Of a stretch of DNA of 64,000 nucleotides, positions 12,153-23,197 are shown piece after piece. Within the stretch, counting starts at the first letter, position 1. Each line of letters opens with the position of its first letter. Both the position numbers and the translations under genes were made by a program. The DNA is taken from NCBI GenBank assembly GCA_029959195.1, contig CP114121.1, positions 1,860,001 to 1,924,000 on the forward strand, given 5' to 3'. Source of the stretch: Dictyophora rubrovolvata. Its lineage: Eukaryota > Basidiomycota > Agaricomycetes > Phallales > Phallaceae. The notes under the pieces are model-generated. The model ran no database searches. It worked only from the letters and a program-made list of their open reading frames with translations, and had not been told where the DNA came from.

Positions 12153-12923
12153 AACTGTTTGATCTACCCGGCTCCGATATGGCTCCGATACCCATACTGT
12201 ATTATGCCCCTCTTTAACCTGCGTTGTCTTCCTTAACTACTGACCCGCGTTTCGACCCACTTTCCCCCTTGTCGACGTGTGGTTATCAATGATACGAATG
12301 AAATACTTTCAACGAGATTATCGTTTTGTTTAATCCTCGTTTTCATCTATTGTATACGAGTCTATATTGGATTCAGGCACTAGCCAAGACGGAACAGGAC
12401 TAAAAATCAAAGACGGGGGAAAAAATCTGGCCATCGTGGTCCATCCCATCATGACAAATGGAAAACAATTGGGCCATACTCACATTGGTTCATTATCCCC
12501 TCACAACTGCATTCCAAGGCAATATCCTGTTTTCCCTTCACCCGTCGCTTACTATTTTATTTTTTTATGGCTGGGTAAAATGAACGCAGGTATCATCAAT
12601 TGGCTGGCGATCGTGGCCTGTCCCTGTTTCATGGCCGATTATATCCCCTTTTGGTTGTTTTTTTTGCGGTTTCACATCAGACATATTTCATCTCTACTAT
12701 TCCCGGTTGTCTTGAGCTGCTATCCTTTCTTTGATATCAAATCATTATTATTGCTAGATACTGTACTTTTTTTTTCCTTTCCCCGCCAACAATTCTGCCA
12801 ATATATATCTCTGCATATGCACATCTAGTACTGTTGCAATAAAGTACCCATTTTTTCTATTTGAATTGGTGGTCGTGTAATTAATATCAGACAAAGTTGC
12901 GAGCCTGAAACTACCCTTGTCAT
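12153..12923. other. Convergent 3' intergenic region
   Basis: About 770 bases between the stop codons of the G-alpha (+) and TSR1 (-) genes. A 153-codon frame here is hydrophobic, low in complexity and lacks family features, so I treat it as chance. AATAAA at 12838-12843 may serve polyadenylation on the + strand. Confidence 0.55.
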
Positions 12924-15873
12924 TCATTCCTCCATGGAACTATCGTCGGTTTTGGGCGTTGCAAGGTCGTTTATAGGATGTTTGAATGGGGTAGCCCATT
13001 TAGGATAGACGCGTTTGTACAATGACAGGCATACGGTGTCCATTTGATTGACAGGTCCATCAAAGTGTGCTTTGAAGTATCCATGTGTTCCAAGAGACTC
13101 CCGGATATGTCCTGATCGACCGTATTTTGTATGTAGCTGGACGGGAGAGAAGTAATCAATGTCATCTTATGAAAGATTATGGTGAGCATTCTTGAGACTT
13201 AACATTTCCTTAGAGGCGAACGAACGTACCAGGGTTAAAGAACATGTATCGGACAGTCGCCGTCTTCTTGTGTACTTTGAATGGATGACCGGTCAGCATG
13301 ATACGTTTGGCGACGATGCGGGTGGTGTCAGGATTGAGGAAGCTGCCAATAGCAACCAGTTTAGGGTCTAAAATCCGTCGATTAATTTATTTATAAATAT
13401 GGTTTACTTTGTTCCACCATCTCTCACCTTGGACATCAGTCGTTTCCTTCAAAAGGATACAGGGTTGCTTCCCGAAGACTATAGGGGCGTATATTGTCGC
13501 CACGCATGTTGCCCCGGGTTGTAAGAACCGTTCAAACTTATGAACGTTGTTTGCTCCTTTGCCGCCCCCTCGCGTGAGTTGACTATAAATAGGATTGGTC
13601 CTAAACCGACGGGGTCCAACACATAATACCATGGGGTCCTGATTTGCCGGGATGAGCTAAAAATCCTTGATGGAGAAATTGAAATACCTATTCATACTTT
13701 AGATTTGACCGGTAAGGTATATTCAGTATTCCGTTGAACCGTAAAGTTGAGGATTGACATTTTGTGTTCGTGCTGGAAGAGTGAAAATAGGATCAAAGGA
13801 TGGCCTAGGCTGTGATTTCTGACAATGTCTTCGGGAACATTCTTTAAATAGATAATAACATTTGTCCCAGGCTGCAAAAAAACATTACGATGAGTTGATA
13901 TAATAGCCAGAATTGGAAAACGTACATCGACAGTATTTTCGGTCTCTTCCTCCGCTTTACGCCGAACAATTCGCTCAGTCCGGCGGTAGTCTTCAAACTG
14001 GAAGATCTTCGCATAATCCAGGGGTAGATTTTCATACGGATCCCAGGGACTTGTTCGGAATGATCGTAATCCTCTGTATCGTTGAAACCGTTGGCGGGCA
14101 GGAATGTCTTTCGGTGTGTCGATTTCATCTGGAAATGCCATTTCATCCGCAGCTTCTCTTTCTCTCTTCCTCCAGTCTTCAAGTCTTGTAGTCAAGTCAA
14201 TACAAAAACACTCGGGCAAAAAGAAAATCCGGGTTTAACGTACTGTTTTTCTTCTTCCTCCGCATCTAGATCCTCGAAGGCAACGTTGTGCTTTGATTCA
14301 GATTCGTCAATCTCAGTGGCATCATGCACCGAAGTCGCATCCATCTCAAGATCTTCGACTTCTTCTTCAGATCCATTTTCACTTCCCCCTCCTTCACTCT
14401 GTTCATCTCCGTCGCCTTCTTCATCTTCCTCGTCATCTACAATCCAGGCAGCTTGGTATTGACTGGTTCCCTTGGGAACTCGTCTGACAACTTTTGGCGT
14501 CGTTCCCGTTTTGGCATCTGGCAACGCGTCGTTGGCCATCGGTTCGTCATGAACACCCTTCATTTCGTCGTCTGTTGGCCATGTCTGTTCATTTCCTATG
14601 GTATCAGGATCATTCACTGATATTAAGGAATCGGCATCGTCCGTCGCGGACGCAACGAGAATAGGTTCAAGATCCATGACCTCTGAGCCACCTTTTCTAC
14701 TAACATTGGGTATTGAGACGATCTAGTCATTCATGTCGGTGAAAAGGGATGCTCTCGATATGTAAGTGGTGAAAACATACCTTAGACTGCTGAAAATCAC
14801 CATAGTTGAGTATGTGAACCAGCCGGTTGACAGATAACGGCATTCCTCTGATTATTCCGCAGACTTTTAGCGTGTCATTGTCAGAACTGTCCCGCTGAAG
14901 ATCTGTCGCCAAGATCCAGCTGCGTCCTTGACGCCACTGAACTTCGTGGGGTTTACCTTCGCAAAGAGATCGGAGGGCACTGACAGCATCAGCGGAATGA
15001 GTGTCTTCTAAGTCGTAGACTCGTGATTGTGTTGGAACAAAGTAGCGGATAAATGATAAAAGAGACTTTAGAATCAGGCTACGAGACTTGCGCTCCAGGG
15101 ACGTTTGAATCTGTGTAATGTCTTCAGAATGAGAAGGTGTTACGACCGTAACTACTTCGGGAAGTCCCTGCGCTTGTAGGCATCTCAAAAGCAGATCGCC
15201 CCATTCGTCAACCTCTTGGACAGCGGACAATGTGAAAACTACATAGTCAGCAACTTTGCAGGCGTCCAGGGCCGCGTATAAGGATCGATAGGGTAAGAGA
15301 ATGAATTGGACAGAGGTTTTGAAACGCTCAGCACTGAGTGATTGTAAGATTTTTCCAAATAATGGAAAGAGACAAACAACGTACTTCATTTTCCATATAC
15401 CAGTCTCTGGACAAGTGCTATGCTCCGTATCCAAGGACTGTGCCAAAGCCTCAACAGCATCTCGAGAACCAAGGTCATGACATAGTGGAATAACAGCTAC
15501 GATGCGCGGAGCTCCATTCACACCGTTAAAGATTCTTGTCGCAGCATTCAAAGCTTGACGTTTTCGAATTTGTGCTTGTTTTGCCGTGTTTCGTCTATTT
15601 AACCGGGTTTGAGCAGCAGTGTTTAAAAGATTTGTTTTGGGGTTTGCTTTAGGTACGCGTCCTGAGAAAAGCTTCAGTTTCTTTGGCTATTCTTTGTAAA
15701 CCTAGCAGATGAAAGAAAAAAACCTTTTGAGCGGTCTTTTGTGGCAGATTTTGTGGAATGTTTCGATTTGAAAGGTTTATTCTTCTGCAAAGTGCGACGA
15801 TTAAAATTTCAAGTATATTGTATATCTAGTAATATACCTGTTTTAGTGTCGGTCTGTGGTGGTGTTGACTCAT
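12924..15873 (-). CDS. TSR1: Pre-rRNA-processing / 40S ribosome biogenesis protein TSR1
   Basis: TSR1 is a catalytically inactive translational-GTPase-like factor needed for late 40S maturation in the nucleolus and cytoplasm. The N-terminus [12 protein letters not shown], then [12 protein letters not shown] after an intron, is characteristic of the family. Downstream come a beta-rich GTPase-like region, a long acidic stretch ([11 protein letters not shown] region) and the hallmark blocks [63 protein letters not shown] and FNPG. The C-terminus reads [21 protein letters not shown] and stops at 12924-12926. Length and order match full-length TSR1. Several short introns keep the frame. I chose the ATG at 15873 because it begins the conserved basic N-terminus. 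Confidence 0.95.
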
Positions 15874-16654
15874 CGTCGCCAATGGTCGATCGACGTCTGT
15901 TCTGCAGCAGCCAAAAAGACAGGATGACAAATGCCGCGGAACCAAAATGTACTCTCAACCAACTGCTTTACCGAGTGGCATGTCGCGTACGAACGTGCAA
16001 TGCAATTTTAATCAACTCTCGTATGGCGATTGTAATCTGAAACCACGTCTACTTTACAACACATTGCACTTTTGAGATATCCTCTCTCTCGGTCTTTCAG
16101 GCGGATCTATAGGATGATCTCAGGGAACAAAAACAGGTCAAACAATTTCTCAGCAGGTTCTCATGCAGAAATGCTGTGCAACTATATTTGGATATCTTTT
16201 GACGTTGCTATTGACGGCTCTTCCTCTTTCGGGACGTTTGTTCTCCCGCACTCGGTGATGCATGTCCTCCCGGCGCAGCTGCGCGACTGACCAATTATTA
16301 ATCAATATTCAGGAGTACTCCCAACTTTACATAAAACATTGTCAGTTTTGCTTCACGAGCAAGTTACTAGAAAAGGTTGGACTTGGGGAGCTGACATTAT
16401 CGGGCCTCGAATGGGTCTTAGGTACTGACTCCAATTACTCTTCCCAAGTACAAGCAGAGGTGTAACCATTAAAACAAATGTATGCCCGATAACAATTTAG
16501 TTGTAGCCCCTTAACGGCCATACCAAATCGACCAGGAGAGACCAGACACCCGTGATTCTCACGAATCGACTGCACTATCCTGATTTGCCTTAAATCAATC
16601 AAGTACACATGGAGGTCTCCGTCAAGCTGGCTTTTACCTTTGTCAATCTGGGTG
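15874..16654. other. Divergent promoter region
   Basis: About 780 bases between the start codons of TSR1 (-) and the DUF6533 gene (+). It should carry both promoters. No repeat or RNA gene was recognised, and the short frames look like chance. Confidence 0.55.
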
Positions 16655-18246
16655 ATGTCTGCACCATTGCCTCCAGCACTTGCTGCGACTTTCGATGAAA
16701 TCGCCGATGGCATCAATGATTTATACGCTACCAGATATTTCACATGTGAGCTTGCGTTTTCCTTGGAAAAGCTTTACTACGTTTACCTGATCAACCCGAT
16801 CCTTTTAGTCGCTTGTTTCACCGTCCTTCTTTATGATCATCTACTTCTCTTTATAGAGGAAGTAAGTTGTTGGCGATCTATCTTATATTTTACTTTACCT
16901 ATTCTCATAGGTCCAGCTGTTTTGGAGGGCAAAATGGAATTATGTGAAGATCCTTTTCCTCTTCAACCGCTACATCGTTCCCTTGGTCTTTATTGTCGTT
17001 TGTATAGGTATAGTCATGTGTCATTTTGTCAACCGGGAAATGTTTTAATTCTCTATAAGAAATGTCGGGGATTACTGGAATAAATTTTGGGGACGATGTA
17101 AGTGTTATCCCTATGTAGTTCATTTACCAAAACTAATGGTGTCGACATAGTTGTAGATATTTTTTGATGATGGTTATGTGGTTTGCCGCTTACGTATCAT
17201 GACAACAACCCCTTTTAGTTGCAAAACATGGATTACTTTCGACGCATTCCTGGCTATTATTTCTCTTGGCACATCTCAAGGTACCGTCGCCGCCTGTCTA
17301 GATTACCGTCGGCTCCTGATTTAATATTTGTAGTTTTCATTATTTTGCGAGTGTATATACTATGGGACAACAAAAAATCCGTTTTGAGAATTTTATTCGC
17401 TGCACTGTGCATTACATATCCCTCGACGGTAATTGTCATGGTCAAGGCGGCAAGACAGTATATTCGTGAGTACTATTACTAAAAATATCTATTATTGTAG
17501 CTCATCCTCCGCTTTATGTATAGCTCAAACCGCCTACTCGCCATTATTCAACTCTTGTATTATTTCATTTAAACCTGAAATTATTGCGATTGTATGGGCA
17601 GGTCCTATTGTTTTTGACATAATTGTATTTTTCTTTACTGTATGGAATGCTATCGACCGGCCCCGGAGCATGAGTACGACGATCACAAATTCTTTATATC
17701 GGGATGGTGTTCTCTTGTGAGTGAATAGGTTTCCTCCTAAAACTATCCTTTTTCTGATATTTTACAGTTTCCTGGTAAGTTTTTCAATATACCTCTATTT
17801 TTGTTGATTTAGCCACAAAATTGTTTTTTTTTCAATACTAGATTTTGACGAGTGAGACTTTTTCACTACATGTTTGATTGGGGGTGCTTATATGCTCTTA
17901 TATAGGTCTTCGGGTCTTTAACATTGTCGTTATTGTCATAGCACCTGTAAGCACTCCAGGTTCTTCTCTTGTGTTTTGCTGAACAGCTTTGCTTTAGTTA
18001 CCTCTCATACAACTGGGTCTTTAGTGAGTAACACACAAGCTCTATCTCCTTTGCTAATGACTTTCGTCAAGTTCCTTGTGGGCTTTGATGCTTGTAACTG
18101 TCCACCGCCTTATCTTGACACACCCCGTTGTGTATGGTTCCGAATATCCCGATGAAATGGAATCAGTCAACTCGGATTCGACTGAGTGCGATTATGAGAT
18201 GTCGCCGTACAGTCCATACCCTAAAAATCACGTCGATCAGTGGTAG
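16655..18246 (+). CDS. DUF6533-domain membrane protein
   Basis: A multi-pass membrane protein with the basidiomycete DUF6533 domain; its role is unknown. After the N-terminus MSAPLPPALAATFDEIADG, the spliced exons give the domain signature ACFTVLLYDHLLLFIEEVQ, LFWRAKWNYVKILF and NRYIVPLVFIV. Later exons give CKTWITFDAFLAIISLGTSQ, ILRVYILWDNKKSVLRILF, VWAGPIVFDIIVFFFTVWNA and NSLYRDGVLFF, all recurring family blocks. A hydrophilic acidic tail (EYPDEMESVNSDSTECDYE) ends in HVDQW and a TAG at 18244-18246. At least eight small introns are needed; those around 17040-17220 and 17760-18120 are uncertain. Nothing here indicates a ligand or enzyme activity. Confidence 0.8.
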
Positions 18247-19519
18247 TAGTACGGGAAGGAAGGTTTTGGGAAGAAAGAGCGGAATGTTTTTAGCATTGTC
18301 AGATAGAACAAACTGTATCGCCTCCACATCATTACGTCATTATACTTATTCTTCTTCATATGCACGACGTAAAAGTGTCAAATTCCGTAGCCGGTCTGGC
18401 GCGGTGCGCCAAGATGTCGGATTAGCGGAACTTTATATGTAGTTGCATGCTCGGGTATCTGGACTTTGTTTCTTCTTTCCTCTTCCACCTCCCGACCAAA
18501 GCATTGTCAGGTAATTATTGTTTCATTTGTTAGTCTCGTGCAAGATGCATAATTCTAGTAATTTGCGTTCGACACTGCAGCCTCTTAAGGGGTACATCGC
18601 CTAGTATCCTGAGGCTGTAGTGATGAGACAATTTTTTTACTCCGACTGACCTGTCATCCTCTTTCACGCCCAAGTTGGCTCAAGTTGGCTAACATGTTCT
18701 TCTAGGAAAGGCTATGTGATGCATCTCGTGTTGTAATGTGGGTATCACTTCCATCTTTTTTTATCTGATGCAACCATTACGGATGTAAAAGGAGTATATC
18801 TCCAATCGTCCGAGAGCGCAAAACAACCATGTGGATTATTTCCGTTGCCTTCCTTCTGAGCTCTTTCACTGTGTCCCTTAAAGATTGCTTGCTCATAATT
18901 CTTTCACAGGTCAGGAATGACGTTTCAGTTAGTAGTTTGTACTACGCGTCGCAACACAGGTGGGGTCGAATCATAAATCTGGTGCTGATTTCATGTAACG
19001 CCCAAGTGAAAGCTCTTTAGACTATTGTGTAATAATATATGACATGTCTACATCCTCCCCTTAACAAGCACTGCATCGCACATCCGACTCAGTGCACTCC
19101 TTAATAAACGACTAGGATGACTATAGCCGCTTTTTCTTAGTACAGCGTTCGTTTGGCAAGCGTACGTGACTGTGACGAACCGAGTGCCAAATATCGCCGA
19201 TAACTTCACATCTGCAATTGACCTCGCGTTGACCGTCGCACCGCTTGTTCAAAGGAAAATTTAACCTGAGGTGCATGAGAAACATCGCTTTCGATAATAA
19301 TCACATTACCTGCAAAAATTCAATGATGATTTTTGAGCTTCACCTTGAAGCTGCACTTCAAGCTGGCGATATCGGCTATACCACGCTGCACTGCTTTCTG
19401 GAAGAGCTTCGATTTCTTCTTCTTGTGGCGTTTTTTATATATAATGCAAGATAGAACAACTCACTTGACATTTCACATTCACCTCTCACTGTACACAAGC
19501 AGCCTACTCATTCTGTGAA
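18247..19519. other. Intergenic, no gene recognised
   Basis: About 1.3 kb with only short frames. A tiny direct repeat (AAGTTGGCTC, AAGTTGGCTA) lies near 18673-18692. It must contain the AAA ATPase promoter. No transposon or RNA gene was seen. Confidence 0.5.
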
Positions 19520-22015
19520 ATGCGCCGTTTCCTTTCTGTACGCTCAAGGCAACCACCACCTCCCACGCCGCCCAATGGCATAAAGCCATCCCAGAGTGAT
19601 AGTCATGCCGATGGTCTGCAAACCCCTGTCGCCGACAATGATCCTGGGGCATCGGATCCTCCTAACGAGAAAATCCAGGATGTCTCGGCGGAGTCGGATA
19701 GCACTGTTCAGGCGTCATCACAACTCGTCCCGCTGCAGCCGGCGCCCTTAAAAATCAAGAAGGTCGATCACTTCTATAGTCGGTGGCAGAAGAAATGGAA
19801 ATACACGACTACAGGATCAAACATAATTCCCGAAATGCGTCTTGTGCCATCCGATGTTAAAGATGAATGGCAGCAGTTTTGTTTTGTCGTTGTGAGAGAA
19901 ATACCGGACGATCCAAAACTAAGCCCATATTTCCGAATCGTCGTGAAAAGTTCGTACTTGTTACAAGCCTGTAAAGATGTCATTGGAGAAGTCGTCGGCG
20001 TCTCTTGGAATGCGGTCCCGCTCACTGTACGACATCTGTTTAAATGCTTCATACTTTACATGCTCACGATGGAATTGATCATAGCTTAATCCTGTCCTGC
20101 TACTAACATTTTTCCCTAATTTCGTTGCGTACCGAGAAGAGCTACGTTCAAAGAAGAGCTTGGACAAGGAAGAAAAAAATCTGGTAGATGCGATTGATGT
20201 TCTCATCAGTTACTTCCTCAAGGATTATCGGACAACCATTGCCTCCATCAAAAATCTTACCGCTCATGGTGAAATCACATTCGAACTTTTATATGCCATA
20301 CTAGTTCCGAGATCAACTATGCTCGCACGTAATACAGTCACCAACGAGCTCCAAGCTCTTCAGTTATATTCGTCCGCCTTGGTGGTTGAAAATGGGACAC
20401 CTTTTTACAACATTGTGCTAGAAGCGATAGACGTCGATGACTCGGAAGTCTCCCGCATTAATGGATATCGGCGGATTCAGACAAGAGCGATCATTCCATA
20501 CTTCGATGGAACACTCAAAATCACGTCGTTGGACGTGTATCCTCTTTCATATCATCCGGATCACGAGGATTTACGTCAGACTTTGCTTGAACGAGGCAAG
20601 AAGTGGGTTAAGTATGCTGCTGGTATTCATCATCTATATTATGAGGGAACTGGAGCCGTAAGAATCGAGGGAAAGGTTCTTAAATATAATGTATGCTATC
20701 AAGATGAATTCTTATCTTCCCACATACTAACATTTTATAATAGTTGAACTCCCGAGTTATGGTTGATAGGGGTGATAATCTACCTCTCTTTTTCTGTAAA
20801 ATTTCAGCTCACTGCCAATCCAACAGCTAATTTCCGACGATTAAACCCGAACTATGAGTTTCCCAAACCTAAACCTCAGATACCGCTTGCGATGCCTGAT
20901 AATACGCGGAGAAGATCTTCGAGGTTACCAGCAGCCTCTCCATCTTCTCCATCCCTTGCTGATACGTCAATTCCGTTGCTCGCAACCGAGAATTATGTGC
21001 CATCATCAATGGCTGATTTGACAGAAGAGGAACTTGTCCTAGCAAGCCCCATACTTTATGGTTTCAGTTTATCAGACAAACTATGGTGTGAGTCGCGATA
21101 AGTTCTGTTGAAGATGACATTTTTAATGCCTTCGGATGCAGTGGAGCTTAATGTTGACAAGATTAAAGACATTGAATGGGATGAAGACGCTTTCGACAAT
21201 CTTGTCCTACCTGCTGATAGAAAAACGCTCCTTAAATCTCTTGTTGAGGCTCACAACCAACAGCTTGGATTTGATGATTTTATTAAAGGAAAAGGAAAGG
21301 GTCTTGTAGTCAATCTTTTCGGCTCCCCCGGTGTTGGAAAAACTTTGTCCGCTGAGGCTACGAGTGAACGTGAGTTTTCTTTCATTAGATTTGTGCTAGC
21401 TCATGAAGTGTAAAATTCTCGATGCCAGATGTTAAACGTCCCCTTTACATAGTTGGGGCCGGGGACCTTGGTACCAGCGCCGCCAAACTTGACACCAATT
21501 TACAAAGAGTATTCGATCTGGCAACGGCGTGGAAAGCCATTGTTCTCATTGACGAAGCAGACGTGTTTTTAGAAGAACGAAGTCTTCACGATTTGGAACG
21601 AAACGCAATGGTCGCAGTATTTTTACGCCACGTGGAATACTATCCTGCCATTTTATTTCTGACAACAAATCGTGTTAGGGCATTTGACGACGCGTTCCTT
21701 TCGCGTATTCACATTGCACTCCATTTCCATGATCTGTCTCGAGATGCTCGAAGTTCTGTCTGGAAAGCTTTCCTTTTGAGAGCGGGTGTTACTATTGGCA
21801 GTCGTGGTGCTGATGTGACGGAGGAACAGTTGGAGAAGTTGACAGACAAGGATATTAATGGACGACAGGTCAAGAATGCTGTTAAGACGGCTAGTTCACT
21901 AGCTGTTAGCCGAGGAGAGAAGCTCGGTTATAAGCACTTTAGTGAGGTGCTAAATGTCATGGAGCAGTTCAGGACGGAATTTGAGACAATGAGGAATAGT
22001 GGGATGTACGTTTAA
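19520..22015 (+). CDS. AAA+ ATPase with a fungal DUF7025-type N-terminal region
   Basis: A single-module AAA+ ATPase of a fungal family; the substrate is unknown. The first 90 residues are Pro/Ser-rich and probably disordered. The next region (PYFRIVVKSSYLLQACK, then YREELRSKK and LTAHGEITFELLYAILVP) matches what I know of DUF7025, found in these proteins. The AAA core has Walker A FGSPGVGKTLSAE, Walker B IVLIDEADVF and a sensor-1-like LTTNR. It ends with a helical lid and a C-terminus EFETMRNSGMYV. Five or six exons join in frame; the intron after NAVPLT and the one inside the Walker A exon (after ATSE) are clear. The gene has the usual Agaricomycete paralogue architecture and no recognised partner nearby. 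Confidence 0.9.
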
Positions 22016-23111
22016 TGACATCTTAGGAATTGGAGAATGTATTATTACTTTTGTTTCACTATAAATTTGGATCGAGTTATGCACCGCATTGGTAGCGCGA
22101 TTGCTCGTATTAGGACCAGATTGGCAATGAAAAGCTTAATACAGCAAGGAAACGAATGTTTGGCGTGTAATCTCCCTTCCGCTGCTGCGCGTTATAAATA
22201 TGATCATCAACCCTTCCGTTATGTATGACTAACAACATAAGCGACGGCTCCATCAATATATATGTTGATGCTCTAGCTCCAAGACGGTGCTCGTCACCTA
22301 CATACTGACGATAAAAAACAGGTGTACGGACTCAGTGATTCCGGTGAAGACACGGTCCTGCTGTTTCTTTTTCTTCGCCCGAGCCTCGAGGCGCCTGAAC
22401 ATCATATGGATGATTCATAGCATTCATATAGCGAAGATTTGTGAAAAGGGTTGTCTGCCGATAATCGATACATGGCGGCTGTTGGGGTAAGAGAAACAGA
22501 GATGGATTCGCGGTTCTCAAACTTTGATCTGGCGATAAGGACTTGCGCTCTACGGAACGTACGGGTACTATTCTTGTGACGACAATTGACCTGTACACGA
22601 GGCTTGCGTTTAATTGCCACACTCGCAACTAACTGTCCCGATAAAAGCTCGGGTCCATTCCATGCAAACCCACCCTAGTCCAATTTGTTGATGTTGATAC
22701 AATGACCGTGACCGTCGTGACAGCTCGTATGCCGAGCTGCCGAGCTATTTTATTACAACAGCCCTTCTTGGCAGCTCATTGAATGCAGACCCATTCGCAT
22801 GGAAGGCTATGCGTACCGTGCACTGGAACTCGGGTTATTTCCATATCTTTCTTCTCAACCTGACCCTAAGACAGAGTCATGGAACGAATTTAACAATTAC
22901 TCAACCTGGAGCAAGTTACGGAAACCGCGGCCAGCTCGTTTTCAGCACACACGACTGGAATTCATGGGCGGGGATGGTCGGCACTTTTTTCTTGTTTCCC
23001 GGCACCGGCGTTGTAGTACATAAACAGCACCTATCCCATCCCTTGACCTCCTCCTCTTCCTTCCCCCCTTGGCCTTTGTCTTGTAACTCTACACTAGACC
23101 CTATCCCCTTT
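22016..23111. other. Intergenic, no gene recognised
   Basis: About 1.1 kb between co-directional genes. Only short, overlapping frames on both strands. The last 100 bases are C/T-rich and form part of the glyoxal oxidase promoter. Confidence 0.5.
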
Positions 23112-23117
23112 TATAAA
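23112..23117 (+). promoter_or_regulatory. TATA box of the glyoxal oxidase gene
   Basis: TATAAA lies 86 bases before the oxidase ATG and is followed by a C/T-rich stretch, a usual fungal core-promoter layout. The spacing allows a short 5' UTR. This is a sequence match only. Confidence 0.5.
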
Positions 23118-23197
23118 CTTCTTTCCTCTCTTTTTCCCAACATCGCTTCAGTTTTAGCACGCACGCTCTTTTTTTCCCCTTGGATTTCGTCGCCAGA

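Noticed and set aside
12367-12828. 153-codon open frame between G-alpha and TSR1
   Set aside because: Hydrophobic, low-complexity translation with no family resemblance, placed in a convergent 3' spacer; most likely a chance frame.
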